Assembly: GCA_002403375.1 (NCBI GenBank) | Contig: DHHQ01000008.1 | Location: 118,857-182,856 of the forward strand | Direction: 5' to 3' | Length of the DNA stretch: 64,000 bases | From: Thiobacillus denitrificans | GTDB lineage: Bacteria; Pseudomonadota; Gammaproteobacteria; Burkholderiales; Thiobacillaceae | Shown: in pieces, positions 54,050 to 64,000 of the stretch | Position numbering within the stretch: position 1 is the stretch's first letter | Layout: each line of letters starts with the position of its first letter | Program-made: the position numbers and the translations under genes | Notes under the pieces: generated by a model | Seen by the model: only the letters and a program-made list of their open reading frames with translations | The model's database searches: none | Told to the model about the DNA's origin: nothing

Positions 54050-54891
54050 CGCACGAACCGATCGACGCCGGACCACCGCACGCCGCCACGGTGGTCGCGC
54101 GCACCCAGGAGTCGCCGAGCATCTTCACGCTCAGGCTGCGCCTCGACGACCCGGCGGCGCAGGCGGCGTACCGCTTCGCGCCCGGCCAGTTCAACATGCT
54201 GTACCTCTACGGCGTAGGCGAGGTGCCGATCTCGATCATGTCCGACCCGGAAGACCGCGACGGCATCGGCCACACGATCCGCGCTGTGGGGCGCGTCACC
54301 CAAGGGCTGGCGGCGCTCGAGGCCGGCGACCGGGTCGGGCTGCGCGGCCCGTTCGGGCGCGGCTGGCCGCTGCAGGAAGTGGGCGGGTGCGACGTCGTGC
54401 TGGTGACCGGCGGTCTCGGCTGTGCGCCGGTGGTGTCGGTGATCCACTACGTGCTGCGGCGCCGCGAGCGCTTCGGCAAGCTGGTCATCGTGCAGGGCGT
54501 GAAGCACGCCGAGGACCTGATCTGGCGCGAGCAGTACGACCGCTGGGCGAAACTGCCGGACACCCAGGTGCTGGTGGCGGCGAGCCAGGGCGGGGCGCTG
54601 TGGCCCTGGCACGTCGGGCGCGTGACCGACCTGTTCGAGCTGGCGCAGTTCAACCCTGCGCGCGCGGTCGCGATGATGTGCGGGCCGGAAGGCATGATGC
54701 GCGCGGCCGCCGACAGCCTGCTCGCGCGCGGCCTGCCGGCGCCTCACCTGTACCTCAGCATGGAGCGCAACATGCAGTGCGCGGTCGGCCGCTGCGGCCA
54801 TTGCCAGTTCGGCGGCGCCTTCGTCTGCCGCGACGGCCCGGTGTTCGGCTGGGACGAGGTCAAGGGCCTGCTGGCCCATCGGGGGTATTGA
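54046..54891 (+). CDS. hydG: Group 3b hydrogenase HydG-like FAD/NAD(P)-binding subunit
   Basis: 281 residues from GTG 54046, overlapping hydB by 4 bases. FAD-binding (FAPGQFNMLYLYGVGEVPIS), NAD(P)-binding (VVLVTGGLGCAPVVS) and C-terminal [2Fe-2S] Cys (MQCAVGRCGHCQFG...FVC) are in the order of a diaphorase-like subunit. It passes hydride between NAD(P)H and the Fe-S chain. Confidence 0.9.
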   Translation: MTHEPIDAGPPHAATVVARTQESPSIFTLRLRLDDPAAQAAYRFAPGQFNMLYLYGVGEVPISIMSDPEDRDGIGHTIRAVGRVTQGLAALEAGDRVGLRGPFGRGWPLQEVGGCDVVLVTGGLGCAPVVSVIHYVLRRRERFGKLVIVQGVKHAEDLIWREQYDRWAKLPDTQVLVAASQGGALWPWHVGRVTDLFELAQFNPARAVAMMCGPEGMMRAAADSLLARGLPAPHLYLSMERNMQCAVGRCGHCQFGGAFVCRDGPVFGWDEVKGLLAHRGY

Positions 54892-54893
54892 CG

Positions 54894-55685
54894 ATGGATG
54901 CGACCAGGAAACCGCGCGTGGCGGTGCACAAGTTCAGCTCCTGCGACGGCTGCCAGCTGGCCTTCCTCAACCTGGGCGAGCCGCTGCTCGAGCTCGCCGG
55001 GCGCGTCGACCTCGTGCACTTCGCCGAGGCCGGGCCGTTCGATCCGGACGCCGAGGTCGACGTCGCCTTCGTCGAAGGCAGCGTGTCGACGCCGGAAGAC
55101 ATCGAGCGCATCCTCCACATCCGCGCGCGCAGCCGCATGCTGATCGCGATCGGCGCCTGCGCCACCGCCGGCGGCATCCAGGCGCTGCGCAACGGCGCCG
55201 ACGGCGCAGCCTGGGTCGCGCAGCTCTACAGCCATCCCGACGCGATCGACAGCCTGGCGCACTCGACGCCGATCGCGACCCACGTCAAGGTCGACTTCGA
55301 GCTGTGGGGCTGCCCGGTCAGCGGACCGCAGATCCTGCAGGTGGTGAATTCTCTGCTGCTCGGCGTCGCGCCGCGCGACAACGCCGACAAGGTGTGCACC
55401 GAGTGCAAGCGCCAGGGTCATCCGTGCGTGATGGTGACTCGCGGCGTGCCCTGCATGGGGCCGGTGACGCGCGCCGGCTGCGGCGCGCTGTGCCCGGGCC
55501 TCGGCCGCGACTGCTACGGCTGCTACGGTCCGGCGGAGAACGCCAACACTGACGCGCTGGCGGCGCAGTTCCGCGCGCTCGGCCTCGACGCCGCCGCGAT
55601 CGTGCACCGCTTCCAGTCGATCAACAGCCAGGCGCCGGTGTTTCTCGCCGCCGCCGGCAAGGCGGAGATGACGCGCGATGCCTGA
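54894..55685 (+). CDS. hydD: Group 3b [NiFe] hydrogenase small subunit HydD
   Basis: 263 residues. SSCDGCQLAFLNL binds the proximal cluster, with further Cys in IGACATAGG, ELWGCPVSGP and CTECKRQGHPC. There is no Tat signal, so it is cytoplasmic. It precedes the large subunit with an 8-base overlap. Confidence 0.92.
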   Translation: MDATRKPRVAVHKFSSCDGCQLAFLNLGEPLLELAGRVDLVHFAEAGPFDPDAEVDVAFVEGSVSTPEDIERILHIRARSRMLIAIGACATAGGIQALRNGADGAAWVAQLYSHPDAIDSLAHSTPIATHVKVDFELWGCPVSGPQILQVVNSLLLGVAPRDNADKVCTECKRQGHPCVMVTRGVPCMGPVTRAGCGALCPGLGRDCYGCYGPAENANTDALAAQFRALGLDAAAIVHRFQSINSQAPVFLAAAGKAEMTRDA

Positions 55686-56976
55686 GCAGAAACGAACGGT
55701 CGCGATCCAGGTGCCGGTGCTGACCCGGGTCGAGGGCGAGGGCGCGCTCGATCTGCGCATCGACGACGGCGAGATCAGCGAGCTGCGCCTGCGCATCTTC
55801 GAACCGCCGCGCTTCTTCGAGAAGTTCCTCGAAGGCCGCCACTACAGCGAGATTCCCGACATGGTGGCGCGCATCTGCGGCATCTGCCCGGTCGCCTACC
55901 AAGTCACCGCGGCGCAGGCGCTGGAGGCGCTCTACAACGTCGAGCTGAGCCCGTGGGCGCGCGCCATGCGCCGCGTGTTCTACTGCGGCGAGTGGATCCA
56001 GAGCCACAGCCTGCACATCCACCTGCTCGCCGCGCCCGACTTCTTCGGCTGCAGCAGCGCGATCGAGCTGGCGAAGCTCGCGCCGGAGGAAGTCCGCCGC
56101 GGCCTGCGCCTGCAGGCGCTCGGCAACGCGCTGATGGACCTGTTCGGCGCGCGTTCGGTGCATCCGGTCGGCGTGCGCATCGGCGGCTTCCATGGCGCGC
56201 CTAGCGAGGCGCGCATCCGGGAGATGCGCGAAAAGCTCGCCGCCGCGCTGCCCGACGCCGAGGCGCTGATCCGCTGGACGGCCGCGATCCCGGTGCCGCA
56301 GGACGACCAGGCCTTCGTCTCGGTCGCCACGCGGCACGCGCACGACTACGCCATCGAGGGCGGCGGCATCGCCGCCAGCGACGGCCTCGCCATCGGCGTC
56401 GAGGCATTCGACGACCATTTCGCGGAGCGCCACGCGCCGCACTCCACCGCGCTGTACGCCGCGTATCACGGGCAGCCCTACCTGGTCGGCCCGCTCGCCC
56501 GGCTCAACCTCAACCACGACCGCCTGCCGCCGCGGATCCGTGCGCTGCTGGCCGAAACCGGGCTCGCGCTGCCGAGCCGCAACGTCTTCCACAGCCTCGT
56601 CGCGCGTGCGGTGGAGATCCTGCTCGCGCTCAGCGAGGCGCTGCGCCTGCTCGAGGGCTATCGCGTGCCCGATTCGCCGTGGGTGCCGGTGACCCCGCGC
56701 GCCGGGGTCGCGCAGGGCTGCACCGAGGCGCCGCGCGGTCTGCTGTGGCACCGCTACGAAATGGATGCCGACGGCTGCGTGGTCAACGCCCGCATCGTGC
56801 CGCCGACCAGCCAGAACCAGGCGCGCATCGAGGAGGACCTCAGGCTGTCGCTGATGAGCTTCGGGCTCGACCACCCCGACGACGCGCTGCGCCTGCATTG
56901 CGAGAAGGTCATCCGCAACTACGATCCCTGCATCTCCTGCGCGACCCATTTCCTGACGCTGAACGTCGAGCGATGA
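55678..56976 (+). CDS. hydA: Group 3b [NiFe] hydrogenase large subunit HydA
   Basis: 432 residues. The NiFe site ligands are C67/C70 (ARICGICPVAYQ) and C418/C421 (YDPCISCATHF), the L1 and L2 motifs of group 3 enzymes. The last 8 residues after His (FLTLNVER) are the C-terminal peptide removed on maturation. With HydB-G-D it forms a cytoplasmic H2:NAD(P) oxidoreductase that could recover nitrogenase H2. Confidence 0.93.
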   Translation: MPEQKRTVAIQVPVLTRVEGEGALDLRIDDGEISELRLRIFEPPRFFEKFLEGRHYSEIPDMVARICGICPVAYQVTAAQALEALYNVELSPWARAMRRVFYCGEWIQSHSLHIHLLAAPDFFGCSSAIELAKLAPEEVRRGLRLQALGNALMDLFGARSVHPVGVRIGGFHGAPSEARIREMREKLAAALPDAEALIRWTAAIPVPQDDQAFVSVATRHAHDYAIEGGGIAASDGLAIGVEAFDDHFAERHAPHSTALYAAYHGQPYLVGPLARLNLNHDRLPPRIRALLAETGLALPSRNVFHSLVARAVEILLALSEALRLLEGYRVPDSPWVPVTPRAGVAQGCTEAPRGLLWHRYEMDADGCVVNARIVPPTSQNQARIEEDLRLSLMSFGLDHPDDALRLHCEKVIRNYDPCISCATHFLTLNVER

Positions 56977-57413
56977 GCCGGGTGCGCGTCCTCGGCATCG
57001 GCTCGCCCTCGGGCGACGACCAGGCCGGCTGGCTGGCCGTCGAGGCGCTTCTTGGCCTGGGCGTGGACGCGAGCCAGCTCGACCGTCCGGGCGCCAACCT
57101 GGTTTCCCTGCTGGCTGGCGTCGACCACGTGATCCTGATCGACGCGATGCAGGGCGGCGGCGCGCCGGGGCAGGTCAGGCGTTTCGAACGTCACGACTGG
57201 CGCGGCTACGACCAGGGGCTTTCCAGCCACGGCTTCGGCGTGCTCGATGCGCTGGCGCTGGCGGAGGCGCTGGGCGGCCTGCCGCCGAGGCTGGACCTCT
57301 ACGGCATCGAAATCGCGTCGGCGCACCCGGGCGCGGCGCCGGGTCGCGCAGTGCGGACGGCAGCGGTGCGGCTCGCGGCGGGCATTGCCGCGCGCCTGGG
57401 GGAAGCGGTCTAG
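56973..57413 (+). CDS. Hydrogenase maturation protease
   Basis: 146 residues of the HyaD/HycI type: GIGSPSGDDQAGWLAVEALL, DHVILIDAMQ and SHGFGVLDALALAEALGG are the metal- and active-site regions. It should cleave the HydA C-terminal peptide after Ni insertion. It overlaps hydA by 4 bases. No hypABCDEF genes lie in the window. Confidence 0.9.
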   Translation: MSRVRVLGIGSPSGDDQAGWLAVEALLGLGVDASQLDRPGANLVSLLAGVDHVILIDAMQGGGAPGQVRRFERHDWRGYDQGLSSHGFGVLDALALAEALGGLPPRLDLYGIEIASAHPGAAPGRAVRTAAVRLAAGIAARLGEAV

Positions 57414-58303
57414 AGGTCTTCGCGCCGCAGCATGAAGACGAACTGGTCGCCGCCTGCGGTATCGAGCCAGGTGAAGGGCAGGGCAGGGAAGGCGGCTTGG
57501 AGCGCGTCGCGGTTGTGGCCGATCTCTACCACCAGCAGGCCGCCGGGGTTGAGGTGGGCCTTCGCCTGGGCGAGGATCTGCCGCGTGGCGTCCAGGCCGT
57601 CTTCGCCCGATCCCAGCGCCAGCGCGGGTTCGGCGAGATATTCCGGCGGCAGCGCGGCGACCGACTCGGCGTTGACGTAGGGCGGGTTGCTGACGATGAC
57701 ATCGTAGCGGCGGCCGTCGAGCGCGGCGAACAGGTCCGACGCGACCAGTTCGACGCGGTCGCCGAGGCCGTAGTCGGCGACGTTCCGCGCGGCGACCTCG
57801 AGCGCCTCCTGCGACAGGTCGGCCGCGTCGACGTCGGCGTTGGGGAAGGCCAGCGCGGCGAGGATGGCGAGGCAGCCCGAGCCCGTGCACAGGTCGAGCA
57901 CGCGCGTGACTTCTTCCGCATCCTCGATCCACGGCGCGAGCTGCTCGTCGAGCAGTTCGGCGATGAACGAGCGCGGCACGATCACCCGCTCGTCGACGTA
58001 GAAGCGGTGCGCCCCCAGCCACGCCTCGTGGGTCAGGTAGGCGGCCGGGACGCGCTCCCTGACGCGGCGCTCGATCACCGCCTGCACTTCCTCCGATTCG
58101 CCGTGGGTGAGGCTGGCGTCGAGGAAGGGCTCGAGGCGGTCGAGCGGCAGGTGCAGGGTGTGCAGGATCAGGTAGGCCGCCTCGTCGAAGGCGTTGTCGG
58201 AGCCGTGGCCGAAAAAGAGCTGAGCCTCGTTGAAGCGCGACACCGCGAAGCGCAGCCAGTCGCGCACGGTGATCAGGGATTCGGTGTCGTCGAAGTGTTT
58301 CAT
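57410..58303 (-). CDS. prmB: 50S ribosomal protein L3 N5-glutamine methyltransferase
   Basis: 297 residues. SAM-binding VLDLCTGSGCLAILAA and catalytic DVIVSNPPYVNAE are those of PrmB/PrmC; length and the HFDDTESLITVRDWLRFAVS start point to PrmB. Its 3' end overlaps the protease's by 4 bases on the other strand. Confidence 0.94.
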   Translation of the reverse strand: MKHFDDTESLITVRDWLRFAVSRFNEAQLFFGHGSDNAFDEAAYLILHTLHLPLDRLEPFLDASLTHGESEEVQAVIERRVRERVPAAYLTHEAWLGAHRFYVDERVIVPRSFIAELLDEQLAPWIEDAEEVTRVLDLCTGSGCLAILAALAFPNADVDAADLSQEALEVAARNVADYGLGDRVELVASDLFAALDGRRYDVIVSNPPYVNAESVAALPPEYLAEPALALGSGEDGLDATRQILAQAKAHLNPGGLLVVEIGHNRDALQAAFPALPFTWLDTAGGDQFVFMLRREDL

Positions 58304-58333
58304 TTCAATCTCGAAGGGTGATGCGCGGCGGGG

Positions 58334-59819
<1,486 letters not shown>

Positions 59820-59903
59820 GGTGTTTCGGTCCGCGGGCGGCCGATCAGCGGTCCGCGGACGTAAAATCTGGGGAAAACCAAAGACGCGATTCTACCTGAG
59901 GCC

Positions 59904-61706
59904 ATGCATCCCGCCGTTCATTCCCACACCGCACCGCCACCGCCCGGCGACCCCAGCCTGCGCTCGCTCGGCCGCCTGTTCCCCTATCTGTGGGAATTCC
60001 GCGGCCGCGTGCTGCTGGCGCTGGCGCTGCTGGTCGGCGCCAAGCTGGCGTCGGTGGCGGTGCCGCTGGTGCTAAAGGAGATCATCGACGCGCTCGACCG
60101 GCCGCGCCCGGAACTGGTGGTGCCGCTGGCGCTGATTCTCGGCTACGGCGTGTTGCGCTTCGCCAGCACCACCTTCTCCGACCTGCGCGACGTGATCTTC
60201 GCCAAGGTGACGCAGCGCGCGATGCGCCGCATCAGCATGGCGGTGTTCAAGCATCTGCACGCGCTGTCGCTGCGCTTCCATCTGGAAAGACAAACCGGCG
60301 GCATCACCCGCGACATCGAGCGCGGGTCGAAGGCGCTCTCCAGCCTGGTCGGCTACCTGCTGTTCCGCATCACCCCGACGGTGCTGGAAATCCTCATGGT
60401 CGCCGGCATTTTGTTCGTCAAGCTCGACTGGGTGTTCGGCGTGCTGACGCTCGTGACGCTCGCCGCCTACATCGGCTTCACCGTCACCATCACCGAGTGG
60501 CGCACGCAGTTCGTGCGCCGCGCCAACACGCTCGACTCCGAGGCCTACGGGCGCGCGATCGACAGCCTGCTGAACTACGAGACGGTCAAGTACTTCGGCA
60601 ACGAGAAATACGAGGCCCAGCGCTACGACAGGAGCCTCATCGAGTGGGAGGACATGGCGCTCAAGTCGCAGCGCTCGCTCGGCATGCTCAACGCCGCGCA
60701 GGCCGGCGTCATCGCGATCGGCGTGACGCTGATGGTGCTGCGCGCCGCCGCCGGCGTGGTCGACGGCACGCTGACGCTGGGCGACCTGGTGATGGTCAAC
60801 GCCTTCCTGCTGCAGATGTTCCAGCCGCTCAGCTTTCTCGGCGTCATGTACCGCCAGATCAAGGAGTCGATCACCGACGTCGAGCGCATGTTCGCGCTGA
60901 TGGGGCGGCCGCGCGAGGTCGAGGACAAGCCGGACGCGCGCGATCTCGACGTGATCGCGGGCGAGGTGAAGTTCGATCACGTCAGCTTCGCCTACAACCC
61001 CGACCGCCCGATCCTGCACGACGTCAGCTTCACCATCCCCGCCGGCCGGACGGTCGCGGCGGTGGGCTCGAGCGGCGCCGGCAAGTCGACGCTTGCCCGC
61101 CTGCTGTTCCGCTTCTACGACGTCGGCGCCGGCAGCATCACCATCGACGGCCAGGACATCCGCCACGTCACGCAGGATTCGCTGCGCGCCGCGATCGGCG
61201 TGGTGCCGCAGGACACCGTGCTGTTCAACGACAGCATCTACTACAACATCGCCTACGGCCGGCCTGACGCGAGCCGCGACGAAGTGATCGAGGCCGCGCG
61301 TGCTGCGCACATCCTCGACTTCATCGAGCGGCTGCCGCAGGGCTGGGACACGGTGGTCGGCGAGCGCGGGCTCAAGCTCTCCGGCGGCGAGAAGCAGCGG
61401 GTGGCGATCGCCCGCACGCTGCTGAAGAATCCCGCCATCCTCATCCTCGACGAGGCGACCTCGGCGCTCGACACCAAGACCGAGAAGGCGATCCAGGCCG
61501 AGCTGCTGGAAATCGCCCGCAGCCGGACCAGCCTCATCATCGCCCACCGGCTCTCGACCGTGGTCGAGGCCGACGAGATCCTGGTGATGGAGGGCGGCCG
61601 CATCGTCGAGCGTGGTCGGCATCCCGAGTTGCTGGCGAGGAACGGCGTCTACGCGCACATGTGGGCGCTGCAGCAGCAGGCCGAGGCCGAGGACCGCGCC
61701 GACTGA
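59904..61706 (+). CDS. ATM1-type ABC exporter half-transporter
   Basis: 600 residues. Six membrane helices with LRFHLERQTGGITRDIERGS between, then the ATPase: Walker A SSGAGKSTL, LSGGEKQRVAIARTL and Walker B AILILDEATSALD. The pattern is that of ATM1/HMT1-like exporters of glutathione-metal or persulfide compounds. It overlaps the MFS start by one base. Confidence 0.93.
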   Translation: MHPAVHSHTAPPPPGDPSLRSLGRLFPYLWEFRGRVLLALALLVGAKLASVAVPLVLKEIIDALDRPRPELVVPLALILGYGVLRFASTTFSDLRDVIFAKVTQRAMRRISMAVFKHLHALSLRFHLERQTGGITRDIERGSKALSSLVGYLLFRITPTVLEILMVAGILFVKLDWVFGVLTLVTLAAYIGFTVTITEWRTQFVRRANTLDSEAYGRAIDSLLNYETVKYFGNEKYEAQRYDRSLIEWEDMALKSQRSLGMLNAAQAGVIAIGVTLMVLRAAAGVVDGTLTLGDLVMVNAFLLQMFQPLSFLGVMYRQIKESITDVERMFALMGRPREVEDKPDARDLDVIAGEVKFDHVSFAYNPDRPILHDVSFTIPAGRTVAAVGSSGAGKSTLARLLFRFYDVGAGSITIDGQDIRHVTQDSLRAAIGVVPQDTVLFNDSIYYNIAYGRPDASRDEVIEAARAAHILDFIERLPQGWDTVVGERGLKLSGGEKQRVAIARTLLKNPAILILDEATSALDTKTEKAIQAELLEIARSRTSLIIAHRLSTVVEADEILVMEGGRIVERGRHPELLARNGVYAHMWALQQQAEAEDRAD

Positions 61707-63004
61707 TGGCGAAGCTGTTGCTGAAGCCCGGGGTGCGCCGGCGCGAGGTGTGGGCGTGGGCGATGTACGACTTCGCCAACTCGGGCTACACGACGGTCGT
61801 CATCACCGCGGTGTTCGGCGCGTATTTCGTCGGCGTCGTCGCCGGCGACGCGCCGTGGGCGACCTTCGCGTGGACCCTTGCGCTGTCGGTCTCCTACGCC
61901 CTGATCATGCTGACCGCGCCGCTCATCGGCGCCTGGGCCGACGCCCACGCGCGGAAGAAGGCGCTGCTGTGGGCGACCACGCTGGGCTGCGTCGGCGCCA
62001 CCGCGGCGCTGTATTTCGCAGCGCCCGGCGCGCTGGCGCTGGCGATCGCCGCACTCGTCGTGTCCAACTATTTCTTCGGCACCGGCGAGAACCTCATCGC
62101 CGCCTTCCTGCCCGAACTCGCGCGGCCGCGTGCGCTGGGGCGAATCTCGGGGTGGGGCTGGGCGCTCGGCTACGTCGGCGGGCTGGTGTCGCTCGGCGCG
62201 AGCCTCGCGTACATCGGCTGGGCGCAGGCGCGGGGGCAGGGCGCGGCCGATTTCGTACCGGTCGCCATGCTCATCACCGCCGCGATCTTCGCGCTGGCGA
62301 GCCTGCCCACGCTGCTGATGCTGCGCGAGCGGGCGGTGCCGAATCCTGCCCACACCCCGCGCACCGCCTGGCGGCAGGTGGCGCACTCGCTCGCGCAGCT
62401 CGGCCAGCTGCCGGACCTCAGGCGCTTCCTCGTCTGCACCGTGCTGTACCAGGCGGGGATCGCCGCGGTGATCACGCTGGCCGCGATCTATGCCAGCCAG
62501 GTGTTCCACTTCGACACCCGGCAGACGATCCAACTGGTGCTGGTGGTCAACGTCACCGCTGCACTGGGGGCCTTCGTGTTCGGCCACGTGCAGGACCGCA
62601 TCGGCCACGTGCGGCTGATCGCGCTGACGCTGGCAGGCTGGATCGCGATGGTGCTGCTCGCGTGGGCGGCGCCCGACGAGCGCATGTTCTGGGTCGCCGC
62701 CAACCTCGCCGGCCTGTGCATGGGCGCCTCGCAATCGGCCGGGCGGGCGATGGTCGGCCTGCTCGCGCCGCCTGCGCACCAGGCCGAGTTCTTCGGCCTG
62801 TGGGGCCTCGCCGTCAAGCTGGCGTCGATCGTCGGCCCGCTGACCTACGGCGTCGCCAGCTGGATCACCGTGGGCGATCACCGGCAGTCGCTGCTGGTCA
62901 CCGGCGTCTGGTTCGTCGCCGGCCTCGCGGTGCTGCGTGGCGTGCGCGCCGGCCGCGGGCGCCGCGCGGCCTACCGCTTTCGTCCGCTGTCCGCACATGC
63001 CTGA
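61706..63004 (+). CDS. MFS transporter (Atg22/UMF1-like)
   Basis: 432 residues with about 12 helices. WAWAMYDFANSGYTTVVITA is the signature of the vacuole effluxer Atg22-like family; NYFFGTGENLIAAFLPEL is also typical. Substrate unknown, amino acids in yeast. It begins at the ABC stop and overlaps the GNAT gene by 8 bases. Confidence 0.93.
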   Translation: MAKLLLKPGVRRREVWAWAMYDFANSGYTTVVITAVFGAYFVGVVAGDAPWATFAWTLALSVSYALIMLTAPLIGAWADAHARKKALLWATTLGCVGATAALYFAAPGALALAIAALVVSNYFFGTGENLIAAFLPELARPRALGRISGWGWALGYVGGLVSLGASLAYIGWAQARGQGAADFVPVAMLITAAIFALASLPTLLMLRERAVPNPAHTPRTAWRQVAHSLAQLGQLPDLRRFLVCTVLYQAGIAAVITLAAIYASQVFHFDTRQTIQLVLVVNVTAALGAFVFGHVQDRIGHVRLIALTLAGWIAMVLLAWAAPDERMFWVAANLAGLCMGASQSAGRAMVGLLAPPAHQAEFFGLWGLAVKLASIVGPLTYGVASWITVGDHRQSLLVTGVWFVAGLAVLRGVRAGRGRRAAYRFRPLSAHA

Positions 63005-63425
63005 CTACACGATTGTCTCCGCCGACTGGGTGCGGGACCGCGACTCGCTTGCGTACGTCCGCCGCAAGGTCTTCATCGACGAGCAGGGCGTGCCCGAGGA
63101 GATGGAATGGGACGCCGACGATCCGGCGTCGCTGCATGTCCTCGCGCGCGACGGCAGCGGGCAGCCGATCGGCTGCGCCCGCCTGCTGCCCGACGGCCAC
63201 ATCGGACGCATGGCGGTGCTGCCCGCCTGGCGCGGCCGCGGCGTGGGGCGGGCGCTGCTCGACGCGGTGATCCGCGCTGCGCAGGCACGCGGCGATGTCC
63301 TCGTCCGGCTCAGCGCGCAGACCCATGCGACCGGCTTCTATGCCCGTGCGGGCTTCGTCGCCGAAGGCGACGCGTACGACGAAGCCGGCATCCCGCACGT
63401 GGCGATGCACAGGAAGCTGGCTTGA
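62997..63425 (+). CDS. GNAT N-acetyltransferase (ElaA/YjcF-like)
   Basis: 142 residues. AYVRRKVFIDEQGVPEEMEW is the start of ElaA-like acetyltransferases, IGRMAVLPAWRGRGVGRALL the acetyl-CoA loop. Substrate unknown. Start at 62997 overlaps the MFS stop by 8 bases. Confidence 0.92.
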   Translation: MPDYTIVSADWVRDRDSLAYVRRKVFIDEQGVPEEMEWDADDPASLHVLARDGSGQPIGCARLLPDGHIGRMAVLPAWRGRGVGRALLDAVIRAAQARGDVLVRLSAQTHATGFYARAGFVAEGDAYDEAGIPHVAMHRKLA

Positions 63426-63525
63426 CGCGAACCGAATCGGCCGCGTCGGGTCAGGCTGGAGGGCGGTGCTGATAAAGTTCGTCCCACGGCGGCAACGACC
63501 GACACAACCATCCAAGGAGCAGGAC

Positions 63526-64000
63526 ATGACAAAAATGCGGGCAGGCATCGTCGGCGCGGGTATTGCCGGCGCGAGCTGCGCGGGAACGCTCGCCGCGGCG
63601 GGCTGGGAAGTCGACGTCTTCGAAAAGTCGCGCGGCGCGGGCGGACGCCTGTCGACCCGGCGCATCGAGCAGGGCTGGGCGACGCTCGGTTCGCCCTTCA
63701 TCTCGGCGAAACGCGATCCCTTTCGCAGCCAGCTTCGCGAATGGGCGCGCCAGGGCTGGATCGAGCCGGTGCGCGACGGCATCCTGCAGGGACGCGCCAA
63801 CAAGGGGTGGTCGCGGGGCCAGCTGCAGAACCACTACCGTCCGCTGATCGAGCCCTCGGCGCTGGTGCGCCAGCTGCTGGGCGACGCGCGCCTGCACACC
63901 CAGGCCCGTGTCGCGGCGCTGCAGCCGCGCACCCTGATCATGGAGGCCGGCCAGGTGCGCGGCGACTACGACTGCGTGATCTGCAGCGTGCCCACGCCGC
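63526..64000 (+). CDS. NAD(P)/FAD-dependent oxidoreductase, renalase-like, N-terminal part
   Basis: 158 codons visible, running off the right edge. The FAD-binding GIVGAGIAGASCAGTLAAAG, then FEKSRGAGGRLSTRR and a WATLGSPFISAKRDP segment resemble the COG3380/renalase-like amine-oxidase family. ATG 63526 is preceded by AAGGAGCAGGAC. The substrate is unknown. Confidence 0.88.
   Translation, partial: MTKMRAGIVGAGIAGASCAGTLAAAGWEVDVFEKSRGAGGRLSTRRIEQGWATLGSPFISAKRDPFRSQLREWARQGWIEPVRDGILQGRANKGWSRGQLQNHYRPLIEPSALVRQLLGDARLHTQARVAALQPRTLIMEAGQVRGDYDCVICSVPTP

Overview
The window is a 64 kb piece of a GC-rich chromosome, most likely from a diazotrophic betaproteobacterium of the Rhodocyclales/Azoarcus-Thauera type. 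I infer this from the nif gene set and order, the GC-rich codon usage and the ClpS-ClpA, Lon, ScpAB-RluB and dTDP-rhamnose neighbours; a Thiobacillus-like relative is not excluded. No rRNA, tRNA or CRISPR was seen.

Layout. (1) 1-9.8 kb, minus strand: nif accessory and cofactor genes. The order of transcription is a SIR2-like protein, hemerythrin, an LRV-type Fe-S protein and an unknown 319-residue protein; then nifE, a Phd/PIN toxin-antitoxin pair, nifN, nifX, an RseC-like gene, a DUF269 gene, a DUF683 gene, fdxB, a thioredoxin-like [2Fe-2S] ferredoxin and two unknown genes. nifE and nifN each carry their own -24/-12 (sigma-54) promoter and NifA site. (2) 10.2-16.6 kb: an integron-type gene-cassette array without an integrase in view (attC sites, small membrane or unknown proteins), broken up by REP-like palindromes and a dead RAYT transposase. 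It sits inside the nif region. (3) 16.7-19.0 kb: a MerR regulator with a partner, a RibD-like reductase and tag. (4) 19.1-25.2 kb, plus strand: sigma-54/NifA-controlled nifH-nifD-nifK-nifT-fdxN-nifY plus a 90-residue protein. (5) 25.2-28.3 kb: a short ModE and modABC, with a ModE box before modE and another before modA. (6) 28.3-31.9 kb: a PNPOx-fold protein, then NifA-controlled nifB, a ferredoxin, a NifO-like gene and nifQ. (7) 32.2-46.1 kb: clpS-clpA, a periplasmic coiled-coil protein, rfbBACD-manC, lon, scpA-scpB-rluB and a LuxR-type response regulator. (8) 46.1-52.1 kb: a three-gene rhodanese operon, and a TonB receptor / binding protein / hybrid histidine kinase operon. (9) 52.1-57.4 kb: an MscS-like channel and a group 3b-type NAD(P)-linked [NiFe] hydrogenase (HydB-G-D-A order) with its maturation protease. 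(10) 57.4-64 kb: prmB, dapE, an ArsC-like gene, an ABC half-transporter, an MFS protein, a GNAT protein and a partial FAD oxidoreductase.

How it works together. Molybdate is taken up by ModABC under ModE control, passed by NifQ and built with the NifB product on NifEN, helped by NifX and NifY, into the cofactor of NifDK. NifH and several small ferredoxins supply electrons. The hydrogenase could recover H2 made by nitrogenase as NAD(P)H. The most unusual points are the toxin-antitoxin pair between nifE and nifN, the cassette array between the two nif arms, and the four-gene SIR2/hemerythrin/LRV operon.
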